A stretch of DNA of 64,000 nt. It comes from Lunularia cruciata. Taxonomy: Eukaryota > Streptophyta > Marchantiopsida > Lunulariales > Lunulariaceae. How positions within the stretch are numbered: the stretch's first letter is position 1; each line of letters starts with the position of its first letter. The notes beneath the pieces are model-generated. The model did not search any database and had not been told where the DNA came from. It worked only from the letters and a program-made list of their open reading frames with translations. The position numbers and the translations under genes were made by a program. This document shows, in pieces, positions 23,315 to 35,000 of the stretch. The stretch spans positions 35,354,333 through 35,418,332 of the forward strand of contig OX419756.1 of the NCBI GenBank assembly GCA_948567375.1, read 5' to 3'.

Positions 23315-26300
23315 TATTCCCCCGCCGCTAGTTGGTGACGTCCTCGTCGCCAGTGAAGCTTAGAATTCCTTGATGGCCATCTGTGCATTCTGGAGGTGAG
23401 AAAGAGGTTCCCATGTAGCATCATGAAGGAGATACCCTTTCCAAAGGACCTTGTACTCCGTATGTTGGTGATGGCCTCGTTGAATATGGCGACGTGCAAG
23501 GATACGATCAACTTCGTACTCCTCATGATCATTGATAGGGACAGGAAGAGGGGGAGGTTGGACTCGAGAGGAAAAGGAAGAAGGGTTAGGAACAAAGGGT
23601 TTCAACTTGGAAATATGAAAGACAGGATGGATACGCATGTGACAAGGTAAGGCAAGACGATAAGCAACAGGAGAGATAATGTGGGTGATATCAAAGGGTC
23701 CTATCCAATTAGGAGCAAGTTTACGAACTTGGGTATCAAGTGGGAGAGGGAGGTTACTAGAGGATAGCATGACTTTATCACCAACTTCAAAGGTGAGATC
23801 ATGACGATGATGGTCTGCATATTGTTTTTGGCGATTCTGAGCAACAAGGAGGTGAGATTTGGCTTGTTGGAGAGATTGGGATATAGTGGTCAAGAATGTA
23901 GAAGTATGAGGAACCTGAGAGGGAGGGGGAGCAAGAAGAGAATCTGGAACAAGCGGATCTTGGCCAAAATTGAGAAAGAAGGGAGAAAATCCAGTGCTTG
24001 CCTGTTTGGAATTGTTGTAGGCAAATTCTGCAGCTGCAAGACATTCATCCCAGTTGGTATGGTGGACATTGACAAAGGCCCGCAACATATCCTCCAATGT
24101 ACGATTGGCGCGTTCGGTTTGTCCATCAGTTTGAGGATGATAGGCCGTGGACAAAGCAAGCTTGGTGCCGAGTATCTGGAAGAGTGCTTGCCAAAACTTC
24201 CCGGTAAATCGAGGATCACGGTCAGAGATGAGTACACGTGGCATCCCATGATGCTTGAAGACATTGTCTAAGTAGATTTGCGCTAAGGTTGGAGCATCCA
24301 CGGTATCACAGGTGGGTGCCAAGTGGATTTGCTTACTAAGCTTATCCACAAACACCACAATTGCGGTGTGTCTTTGTTTTGTCTTTGGCAAGGATGTGAT
24401 GAGATCCAAGCTCACATGCTCCCAACGAGCGGATGGAATGGCGAGTGGTTGAAGGAGTCCACTCGGCTTCTGGTTGCTGGCCTTGTTCCGTTGGCAACTC
24501 TCACATGATCGGACAAAGTCTCGAACATCTCGTGTCATGTTGGGCCACCACCATTGGCGTTGGAGGGTGCCCAAGGTCTTGTCCACTCCCATGTGACCAG
24601 CTATTGGTAAATCATGGACTTCTTGAAGGCGCACAAGTCGAAGATCACCTTTGGTTGGAACATAGATCTGGTCTGCATGGAATAAAAGGCCTTCCTTGAA
24701 GGAGAAGGTGTTGTACTCCTTGTCGCGTGCTGTTAGACGACCATGTACCATTTGGAAGAAGGGATCTTGCTGTAGGGCTAATCGAAACTCGTTATGAATC
24801 TTGGGATCAATTGACACTGTCGTAATTGCTTCCACGATGAGAGAAAGAGACTTCAAATCAGGTCGTCGTGATAGAGCATCAGGGATGACATGGAACCGAC
24901 CTGGTTTGTACTCAAGTTTGATGTCGAACAATTGGAGTTGCTCTTCCCATCGATGATGTTGACTCTTCATGTGCTCTAGGTGTAAGGTCTGCAACAATGG
25001 CTTGTGATCAGTTCGCATGATCACTTGTTTCCCCAAGAGATAATGCCTCCATACCTTGGTGGCATATACCATTGCAAGTTGTTCCCGATCTCGAGCAGAG
25101 TAATTTCTTTCAGCTGTCTTTAGTCGGCGAGACACAAAGGCAATAGGATGTAGTCCATCTGGAAATTCTTGTTGCAACACAGCTCCAATTGCAAAGTTAG
25201 AAGCATCAAAATCAACCACACAAGGTAGTTGAGGATCATATGGTTGAAGAATGGGTCTTGAAGACACCATATGCTTTAACTTTTGGAATGCTTCTTCATG
25301 CTTGGTGGTCCATTGGAAGCTCGAGTTCTTTCCCAAGAGGTCAGTCAATGGTGCAGCCACGTGAGCATAATAGTGGATGAACCGTCGGTAAAAACTGGCC
25401 AATCCGTTGAACGCTCGTACTTCGGTAGCATCCTTCGGGATAGGCCAATCAGTAATGGCCTTGATCTTCTCTTCTTCCATCTTGATCCTCTTTGATGAGA
25501 TCTTATGACCCAAGAAGGTAACCTCCTTTTGCCAAAAAGCACACTTTGACTTCTTGCAGTAAAATTTCCACTGTCACAGTCGTCTTAGGACTTCTTGCAC
25601 ATGATTCATGTGTTCTGCCTCTGTCCTACTATAGATTAAGATATCATCTAAGAACACTACCACAGACTGATCCAATAGCCCCTCCAACACCCGATGCATC
25701 TGATCCATGAAGACTGTTGGAGCATTAGTGAGTCCGAAAGGTAGAACTCTCCACTCAAAATGTCCATACCTTGTACGAAAGGCAGTCTTTTTCACGTCCT
25801 CTCCTTCAATAGGAATTTGCCAATAGCCGCTACGAAGATCTAGCTTGGAAAAGTATCGTGCTCCACTTAATTGATCAAGCAAGTCATCGATCCGAGGCAA
25901 GGGATATGCATTCTTCACGGTTTGCTTATTGAGCCCACGGTAATCAATACAGAAACGAAGTCCTCCATCCTTCTTTGGAACAAATAGTACCGGTGCTCCC
26001 CAAGGAGAGGTACTATGTCGTATGAAATCCTTCTCCAACAATTCTGTAAGTGTTGTTTGCAACTCCTCCAACTCCTTTGGTGAGAGCCGATAGATTGGTC
26101 TACTCACTGGAGTACTCCCTGGCAATAACTCGATCTTGAAGGGCATACCTCGATCAGAGGGTAATCCCTTTGGCAGATCATCCGGAAACACATCTGCAAA
26201 CTCTTGAACTATCCGATCAACCGTCGCTTGATGCGGCACTTGGCCCTCCTCAGATTGTTCTTGTGCAATCGGCTTGATCCACACTACGAATACAGACTTA

Positions 26301-28111
26301 TCTTCCTCCAAAGCTTGCTCTATGGCTGCTTCATTAACAAACTTCCCTTCTAGGGACTCATCTCTCTTCCGAGCTTGCTCCATGGTTGCCTTCCTGGCAA
26401 ACTTCCCATCTTGGGACTCATCTCCCTTCCAGATTTGCTCTATGGCTACCTTCTTGACAAACTTCCCATCTTGGGACTGACTATTCTTAGGTGTCTTACT
26501 CAGAAGTGCTAGACAACCTAATCGGAAATTCCTACCTTGGTGTTGTACTTGAATTTGGTGTCGAGTCCAATCAAATTGAACCTTATGACATTCAAGCCAA
26601 GGTAGACCCAGAATGATATCATAGTGTAGAGGTGCCACTACAAACCTCATACACTCCAAATACTCCTTCCCAATCTTGAAGGTAACAGGATGCAAGGTGC
26701 GGAATGTAGAACCCTTTCTACCATCCGCCATCATCAAACTACTTCCAATCACTGGCTTGATAGGAATACCCAATTCCTTTGCTACTTGCATAGACATGCA
26801 ATTCTCTGAACTTCCAGAATCAACCAAAATTCTACAACCCCGATTAGATATCATACCTTGCAAGTGAAGCAAACTTGCATAGGTCGAGCCTTCAATCCCA
26901 TTGGAACTAATCAAGCTCCCAGTAGGCGGCTCGAAATCTCCTACTGGGATTCCTCGTTTCCCTGATCATTCCGCTCCACAACCTCCACTTGGGCAACTTG
27001 TCGAGGTCGTCCATTCTTGAGTGGACATTCAGCAATGCGATGCCCCAACTGGCGACAATAAAAGCAACCTCCATTTTGTCGTAATCTTTCTCTATCTGCT
27101 GTGCCAAGTGGTCTTCGTTGGATAGCATCAATCTCCATTGGTACCGGTTCTTCCACTCGTGGTACTGGTGGGTTTTGTGTAGGTCGAGGTCGAGACCAAG
27201 TTGTCGCAACTAAGGAATCAAAACGCTCAGCCAATTGCATGGCTTGTTCTACATTCTGTGGCTCTTGCATAGTCACCTCCAGTCTGGTTTGTGACTTCAA
27301 TCCTCGCACAAATCGATCCAGAACTTCACCTTCTTGGATATCTGGAATTTGCATGATGATATTCTGAAATTGTGTGATGTAGCTTCTCACTGAGCCAATC
27401 TGCCTCAACTCCGCCAATTTATCTCGTGCAGCTCGGGTGGCATTTATAGTCTGAAATCAACCAAGTATTGTATCCTTGAATTCTGCCCATGTAAAAATTG
27501 GTGTAACAATTTGTCGTTCAGCTCTTTCTACTCGGAATCGCCACCAAAGTTTTGCCACTCCATCCAATTGGCTAGAAGCCAAGAGAATTTGTTTCCGCTC
27601 GTCTTGAAGATTGGTAGCTTCAAAGTAACGTTCATAGTCAAACACAAAATCCTCCACTGTGCCTGGAAGATTCTTGCCTTCAAACACCTTGGGTTTTGGA
27701 AATCAAATGCGATCTTCTCCATCTCGAACTGGCGCTCTGTCTATCTGTTCTCGTCATTGCTGGTCTCGTTCATCCAACAATCGAGTAAGATGCTCAATTT
27801 GTTGTTGCATTGCAAGGATAACATCCGGTATTGCCACCATCGCTACTACTCTATTCCACTACCTGCAATTTATCTAGTTGATTAACATGTAGATACAACA
27901 CGTCCACCGTTCTCCATAAGTTACAACTGGAAGTATCAAGGGTTCCTCTGACACGGTGATCATATGTAGAAAATCCTGCCCAAAGCGTGAGGTGATGAAT
28001 TGTGTGAAACGATGCTTTGGTAATATCTGGACATGAAAGTCCCAATGGTTTGGCGGAAGTGGATTTGGTGGTCCATAAATTACATCCATCCCATTCCTGC
28101 TCTGATACCAA

Positions 28112-28524
28112 TGTAAAAGACCAAAACCGAGGAGAGAAATAGGAGAATGGAAGCTCACATTGGGACACTTGAATGAGAGAAAACTCCGAATGCCTAGCAT
28201 GTGCTTCGGCCTTGGTATTTATAGGTAGCATACAAGTCCCTTGAAGCTTCTCAAGAAGCTTCCTTGAGCCGCTTTCTTGGAGTGCAAGCCAAGTTAACTA
28301 GGAAGCTTCTCAAGAAGCTTCCTTCTAGAAGCCGCCTACTTGGCGTGCAAGCTAAGCTAGTTAGAAGCTTCCTTCTAGAAGCTACCTGCTTAGGGCGCAA
28401 GTTAACTAGTTAGGAAGCTTCCCAAGAAGCTTCTTAGATGCTTCTAGAATATTCTAGGCTATTTTGTCTTATTATCTACTTCATAAGCTCGACTAACTTC
28501 GTCGCTAAACTCCATATTGTTACA
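28112..28524 (-). repeat. LTR of the nested chromovirus (5-prime LTR in element orientation)
   Basis: 413 bp; this copy would hold the promoter for the element. Its inner edge abuts the initiator tRNA-Met primer site and its outer edge the target duplication aaatg. Confidence 0.95.
28230..28456 (-). promoter_or_regulatory. cluster of heat-shock-element-like motifs in the chromovirus LTR
   Basis: Between 28230 and 28456 the LTR holds at least six GAAGCTTC blocks (GAAnnTTC) and three TTCTAGAA blocks (TTCnnGAA). One of these extends to TTCTAGAATATTC at 28442-28454, a perfect three-unit nTTCnnGAAnnTTC element, the consensus bound by heat-shock factor trimers. The partner LTR has the same cluster at about 23030-23245, but its trimer is imperfect at the last base. 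Plant LTR elements with heat-shock elements in their LTRs are known (ONSEN in Arabidopsis). Heat response here is inferred from sequence only. Confidence 0.6.
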
Positions 28525-28533
28525 AAATGCCAC

Positions 28534-29358
28534 CTATGAATCTCCTAGTAATGGAAGGTCATCCACATGGAGAACATCCTCTGCAAGGGCAACGTCTAAG
28601 AAGCGTGTGACAAAATCCTCCAATCCTACTAGCACTCCAAGAACACAAAGTCCATCTATGGATGTGATACACCCCTCTAGAAGCTCAAGGTGGGGAGGGA
28701 TACCTAAAGGGGACCATGCCCTACACTTTGACACCTTGACTCTCAAGCCTTCTAGATGTAGCTTGGTAGTCAAGTAGTCAAAGGCCTGCCTAATCTGGTC
28801 TACATGGCCTACGATGTGTGTATCATCTGCCAAGGAGGGAAATACACAACATAGCATGGCCAAAGTAGTAGATAGAAGAGCTCTAAAGTGAGCCCCTAAA
28901 GGATCTCCTTGACGTGTACCAACAGCTGACTCCAAGATGGTGACTCCCTCCTATGAACCACCATGCTGGTAGTAAAGTGAAGCAGGAGAGCCATAAAAAG
29001 ACCGCACAAAAGGAATGAGACTCGCCAAGGATCCACCAGCCTCCCTAAGCTCTCTAAAGATGGATGCCCATGAGACGCTATTAAAAGAGTTCTCAACATC
29101 CACATGTAGGACGACCCACTCCGGATGGATATCTAGGAGTGCTCTAATGCCTAGAGATATAGCCTCACATCCTCCAGGTGTAGCTACTCCAAACTGAGGT
29201 GGACTAAGGTGTTGTTGAAAGTGAGAACGGTGCTGAAGGACAATGGTACGACTGACCAAATGCAAAAAGATCTTTCCAATAGCAATCGGTCTAATGCCTC
29301 CCGTGTCCATCTCCATTGTGAAAAGTTGACTAGCACCAAATACCCGACTAACAAACAT
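28534..29358 (-). pseudogene. LINE reverse transcriptase domain
   Basis: Two adjacent minus-strand pieces carry RT motifs in order. At 28951-29358: RPIAIGKIFLHLVSR, QFGVATPGGCEA and DVENSFNSVSW, the last being motif A with its catalytic Asp. At 28534-28935: GTRQGDPLGAHFRALL (motif B) and ADDTHIVG (motif C, the ADD core), then a thumb-like segment with KCRAWSP. These are typical of non-LTR RTs, not of LTR elements, which have YxDD with a different context. The two pieces are in different frames, showing decay. Confidence 0.82.
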
Positions 29359-29391
29359 AGGAATTTCTACTCTCGCTACTACTGCAACTAC

Positions 29392-30325
29392 CTAAAACAA
29401 CTCGGTAAAACCACTAGAAGGATCATTTGCTTGGAAGCAATCTCTAAGGTGCTCATAAACCATCCTTGACAAGCCTTTTGAGGAAAGGCAAGGTGCAGTG
29501 CACAATGTTTGTGCAAAAAGTGACCTATCAAGACATAAAGGCTGCTCAGGCTGATAATCTAAGACCTCTAGTGGTAGTCCTTCTACTACTATAGGATGTA
29601 GTGAGCGTAGGGAGGAGATAGTCTCATCAGTAGGACTCGCCATGGACAAAGGGTGTAGCACTCGTGCTGCTCTGCTAAACTCTCCCGCTTGACCAAATGT
29701 CCACACCGTCGTAATCGAGTGGACTCTGTGGTATCCTGTGGTGATGCTTGTCTCCTAAATCGTGTAGCCCTAACAGACTCCTCTTGAAGGGCTGCCCAAT
29801 CTCCTGCTCGGAATTGACGAAATCTAGCAGCCACCTCTCTATGCCCCCATGTCCCCCTCTAGCATAACACAGACACCATCGAAGGAGTAAGAGGAATAAG
29901 AACAATGCTAACTCGTCCAAGGAATCACGTGCCAAACAATCAAGTGGTAGGCAAAAAGCCTGTCTAGCGTCATCATGGAGTGTGCGGTGTAGCCTATAGA
30001 ATAGACGTGGACATGGAAAATTAGTCTCAAATAACCCCAAAATGCAACCCGCTTGAGAAGCTAACCACTCCCACGACTCGATCGGTATCCCTAGAACAAT
30101 CAACGAAGGGATAGAAGAAGCATGTGTAATCTCAAGTATCATTGCTATCGATGTGGTCATTCGTCTCATATGGGCATCCCAAGTGGTCCAATCATAGTCC
30201 TTGTGCATCCTTCTCACATGGGTCTTTACCCCTTGCGAGGTAAAGCGTCGATGACACACTAGGCACGGTGTATCCTCAGTTGCTCTAGGCGACCCCACAT
30301 GGGAAGGTGTAGCCATGGCTAGCAC
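29392..30325 (-). pseudogene. LINE N-terminal region with C2H2 zinc finger
   Basis: The minus-strand frame 29675-30325 contains CLVCHRRF...H...H (CX2CX12HX4H) around residues 21-41, the kind of N-terminal DNA-binding finger found in R2 and NeSL-group LINEs. Downstream it has hydrophobic and Leu-rich stretches of unknown role. Overlapping short frames at 29589-29834 and 29392-29706 continue the protein toward the RT with frame changes. An ATG at 30325 or 30319 is the likely start. Confidence 0.65.
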
Positions 30326-30800
30326 AAAAATAATGATAGTAACACATGTTGCTCCTCTTCATATCTCCCCATATCTGCAAAACCACAACCAACTCACATC
30401 CCAACTCACATAAGAAAATAATCTCTCCAAGCCCTAAAATCTATAAATTCTCATAACTTTCAATTTACATCTCCAAAATTTTCAAACTAAATTCCCATAG
30501 TATTTAATCATGAAAACCAAGAGATTGAAAATGAAAATTCTCGACCCATCACTCTACAAAATCTCTGTATGATGATCACTCTACAAAATCTAAAGTTAAA
30601 AATCTTCATAACTTTCTACTCCATTCTCCATAGTCTTCAATCTAGGTGCCAATGGAACCAAAATTGAAAAATGAATAGAATCTACTATTCACTCAAGTGC
30701 TACATGCTAGAGAGCCCTCATCAATTATAAATATCTTCTTGTGTCTCTCCCTCTTCTCTCCGTCTCCACACTCTCCCGCAGCTCCCGATCATGTCAGTCA

Positions 30801-32073
30801 GATTATAGGTCGTTTCTGGTACTTTAGATAGGAGTGTTTCATAAAACTTTTTCTACATATGTAAAGTATTTCAGTAGAAGAGAGAAGGTCATTTGCAACT
30901 CTTGTTTCAACAAAGGGCTTTCTTTTCCTCGTTAAGTTTTGCTTAGAGGTTGTATACAAAAGGGAAGAGAAACTATCCAACATTAGTCTTCTTTGTGTCC
31001 ATAATTTCCAAGCAATTCATCATTATTATAAGTTAGTTGGTGTCATTGGAACTCACATGAACACAATTTAAGAGACAATAATGAATATATGTTGCCCTAT
31101 TGTTGTAGTTGCCTATATTACGTACCTTCCAAAATTATTCTCGATAAAAATAGTATAGTGAAAAGATAATGGGTCCAATTAAAAATAAACTGAATACGCT
31201 TGTCTATATTGTAATATCTGATTATTATCAAATAAGTTTTTATTCAGTAAGCATTATGAATATTTAAATGAAACGGCTTAAGACAAATTAGGATTATAAT
31301 ACTGTGGCGATTCATGCTATGAAATGTCTTTGCACTTTGATTACTTGATTAAGTGATAGATTTGGACAGGTATAAATACTATCTTGCACATGTAAATTAT
31401 GTAATTGTGACAGTTATTAGTGATGGTCTAAGATTTACTATGCGAAGTTTTCTACAAAAGGATTGATCACAACTTGCAAGTATATGCCTAACTTAATAAA
31501 TAAATGTCCCATGGATGTTTTGAGTAAATAACCATCCAGCTATGACTGAAGCTATGTAACTGAAATCACTGATATAAAAGCATATCTTGTATCATTTTCT
31601 CCTCACCTTGTGGTCATGATTAGTAGATACATTTATCGATTTTTTGTTTGTTCATTACTCTTTATTTGTACATAGTTCCGAACCTCTAAACTTTTATGGA
31701 AAACTCAAAAGTGGAAGATCATGGAAGGGAATGGAGAACTACTCACGAGCAAAATTACCAAACAAACAAAAATGAAAATGTTCTTAACACTTAACATGTA
31801 AACTTGCCTCCTGAATTGCCAGTTGTCGAAGTCAGGGATGGATTGGTTTAACTTTTATGGGTAAGATTTGGAACGTGAACATGAGGGTAGATAGATCCTG
31901 GTCTGTCTGCGCGCGAGAGAGAGAAAGCGAGAGATCTGGTCGTGAGAAGAATCTCTGTTTCATCCTCGGCCCAACAAGCTTGGATGGGGAGCAACACGGA
32001 GTTTCTGTGTCCTTGATCCTCGTTTACAAATTTCGACATCAGATTGTGTTGCAGAAATCAAGGAAGTAAAAGT
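30801..32073. other. 5-prime flank of the LdpA-type gene
   Basis: AT-rich spacer with no gene. It is the right-hand remnant of the original intergenic region between RsmD and LdpA. A short run of alternating purines, gcgagagagagagaaagcgag, lies around 31910-31932, roughly 150 bp before the start codon. The sequence tgttgcag just before 32056 looks like a splice acceptor, so a 5-prime-UTR intron is possible. Confidence 0.45.
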
Positions 32074-35000
32074 ATGGAGACTACAGCAGCATTAGCATCG
32101 ATCCAGTGTGGATTCCGGTCACCGTTCGTTGGATATGGACTGGGGAATGTAAGCGCTGACGTGTTCAGTGGAATTGTGCGTTTTCCTCAGCGGCTGCGAA
32201 GCACTTTCGTCGTCAGCATCAGGGCGGCTTGTGGTGGTGATACCATTGAGACAGGAAAGGAGAAGAGGAGAAAGGAGTTTGAGAGAAACGAAGAGCTGAT
32301 TCAAAGAGTTTCACGTTCAGACGTTATCGAAGATGATGGTTACAGCTCTGGCGATTGTTGGACTGTCGACGTAGAGCTGTGGGAAACTATTATCAACAGA
32401 TTGGAGTCCATGGGTCCTTCTTCTCCTGAAACTTCGTTGAACGACGGTCGTTGGGTGAAGCTGATATGTGGAGCCAGCTTTGAGGTTTGAAGCTAGCTGA
32501 GATCACTCTTATTGTCCTATAGTTGTTAAGTCTGACACTCTCTGCAATTCGGCGTGTGTGCATGACTCGGTGCATTGTATTTGTATTCACAGTTACAGAA
32601 TGTAGCAAGCTTTTTCAGCATTATGTACGAAATTGGCCCCATATGTATGGATTTGTGACGATGCTCGGCAGGATGTTGCAGACGTGCGGAATTTGTCTTT
32701 AATCTACACTTTAGCCGGTGGTAAGAAAAGCTCTCCTACTACTCATGTTTCTGACGGAGCTTTGGTGAAAACCTTATCCCAGAGAGAATCTTGGACTTCA
32801 GATTCCAGATTCCATCGGTCAGGGTTTGGGGTTTAGTCTCATTTTTCTTTCCTGTGTTTTGTCACATGCCTGCATCATTAGCTAGCTGAACCTGCACTGT
32901 GAAACTAAAAGTTTTGCACAAGAAAAGCACAATCCGGCGCGATTACAAATCTAATTGACCTGCTTTTCTTACCGCTTTGTGGTATGCAGTTGATTGCATA
33001 GACTGTGCTGCGGACTCTGCGATTGTCGCTGCTGTAATGGAAGGAGTTCATGCTGCAAAAGATGTTTCACAGAAACTAAGTAACGGTGTAGCGTATCTTT
33101 TGAGAAAACCCTGGGTCATGATCAGCATAAATGATGACGAAGATCCGCATTTCCGGAAAGCTGGTAGGGATGAGCTCTCGTATCCATATTTAGTTGTTCA
33201 GGGTCCATACGGCTTTCTAGTAGGTTTCATAGCCGCAAGAGCTTATTTTGGGAGATCTTGGAGCAAATAGCTGACTGCCATGAGATTCATAGTCACTTTG
33301 TGACCTGATTGACCTTACTACAAGATGTCAATTTACAATTGCTTATTTGGGTGCAGAGTTTGATCCACAACACTGCCCTTCAAGCTGTCCACGCCCATGT
33401 GAAATAGTATGCCCTGCCTCGGCTATTGAGTTTCAAGAGCCCAACTTGAAAGCTAGTCTGACTCAGCTGGTACGTTCAATCACTCAAGACATTCACCTAA
33501 CTGATTCTCAGTTGCCCATTACGTCCATCAATTTCAGAATAAGATGCTGATTTACAGGCCACAAACTGCGAGAAGGAGCTAATCAATTATCAATCTGTAA
33601 CCCATAATTTTGTAGCTTCGAGCTTTAGTCACTAACGAGTCTCATATGCTGTTTATTATGAACAACCAAAGAGTACACAATATGTTATCAGTTACAAAGT
33701 GTGAGGATGATTGCCTACCAACGGCAGATGTGTCCCTCTCCATGTTACGGTCTTCTGTAGCAAGATATACAAAGCAGAAAACTGTACGTTCTTTAGTCTG
33801 ATACGGACGTTACTTTCTGTGTAGCTCAAGTTGTTTCACGTATTTACTGGATCTCATCTCAAAACAAACATGAAGAAATGAATATCGACCGCTATCTTTT
33901 GCCTCTAACAGGGAAATGGCGTAATTGTTGAGCGTTGTTATGGTTGTGGTCGATGTATCCCAATATGCCCTGTGGGTCTCATAAGTGAGTGAAAGTGAAT
34001 CTACCTCTGGAGCTCTTTAAGAGTATTTTTTTATAGCAAATTATTAAGTTTATTCATATTGCACAGATAATTATCATCATTAGGCATCGGATACTTGACC
34101 ACTATGATGAAAGTAAGAGCATTTTCGCTGAGTTTACTTGTGTTATATTTTGTTTTAGGTGCCAAATCTTACGTGCGGCCCATAGAGGCAGTGGTGAATC
34201 TGATGCGGAGTGGAGTGGTGGATGCTGTAGAAATACATACCTGCGCTGGGTAGGTTTCGTATATGCCTTCAGATGTTGCAAATAGCATGAATGCACCGAT
34301 ATTTGAAGAAATGTATGAAGCCACTTAGTTCAAATACCTGGTCGTTCCCAATTGCACATATTCCTTGAGCTGAAGGTTGTAAAGGAAGATTCATGTGAAT
34401 TCGTGACGCACATATGCACGACTAAAATACGGTGGAGAATTGCTTGTTCGTGAGTTACTTGTTGCTGAATATTGTCAAGTACAGCATTTGTTACTGATTC
34501 TATGTAAAACAGGTGAAAAGGTCCTCTGTCCGATTATCTCATGCAATATCGGTATATAGTTATAGAAACGAATTGAATTGGTCACACCGGATTTGAAATT
34601 CAATGATTAGCAACTTTGTCGTTCGTAGTTCTATAAGCGTGTCCTTCTTAGTACAAGAGCTGACTCAGGGGCCATGTGTTCAATCTTCAGACATTTGAGG
34701 GCCTTTCAGGATCTGATGCCAAAGCTGGGGACTGCACTAACATCATTAAAACTTGTTGCTGTAAGGTTTACTGTAAAACGCGATTTATCATGTGTTATGA
34801 TGAAATGATTAGAACAGATCTTATCAAAAGTTCAGCTATTCTCCTGTGGCATGTTTCAATACGATGTAGTTGAAGTTACTATCTCCTCTGGTTTCACAAG
34901 GTGACTGGTTGATCTGGATGATAGATTGCAGAACGTACGGGTGTACTTATACCTTTGATCGTGTGGGAACAACAGGTCAGTGTACCAGATTTGGGGGAAG

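Larger units (their letters stand above)
22902..28524 (-). mobile_element. young Ty3/gypsy chromovirus nested in the LINE
   Basis: Two 413-bp LTRs (22902-23314 and 28112-28524), both TG...CA, appear to differ at a single base, so the insertion is recent. The target duplication aaatg lies at 22897-22901 and 28525-28529. On the minus strand the primer site TGGTATCAGAGCAGG (28096-28110), complementary to initiator tRNA-Met, starts one base inside the LTR, and a G-rich polypurine tract abuts the other LTR. Parts: gag (about 27690-26940) with a CX2CX4HX4C knuckle near 27020-27065, aspartic protease with DSGSS near 26800, RT about 26120-25570, RNase H about 25300-25000, integrase with its HHCC zinc region about 24600-23980, and a C-terminal chromodomain about 23540-23365. 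The coding region has a few breaks (about three to five) and is otherwise well preserved. Confidence 0.95.
21320..30800 (-). mobile_element. R2-like LINE with restriction-like endonuclease, split by a gypsy insertion
   Basis: Removing the LTR element at 22902-28524 and one copy of its target duplication leaves about 3.9 kb, the usual size of a single-ORF R2/NeSL-type element. Minus-strand order: N-terminal C2H2 zinc finger (29675-30325), reverse transcriptase (28534-29358), Cys/His knuckle and restriction-like endonuclease (21846-22652). The 3-prime end is placed at about 21320-21350, where the minus strand has a tail of repeated AAACA units. The 5-prime end is only approximate (30.4-30.8 kb) and I found no target duplication. 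The ORF is broken by several frameshifts and stops between the zinc finger and RT, so it is inactive. No apurinic-endonuclease domain of the L1 type is visible. The AAACA-like tail and absence of nearby rDNA argue against rDNA-specific insertion. Confidence 0.75.

Noticed and set aside
21320-30800. An ordinary L1-type plant LINE
   Set aside because: There is an N-terminal zinc finger and a C-terminal knuckle plus restriction-like nuclease, with no apurinic endonuclease visible.
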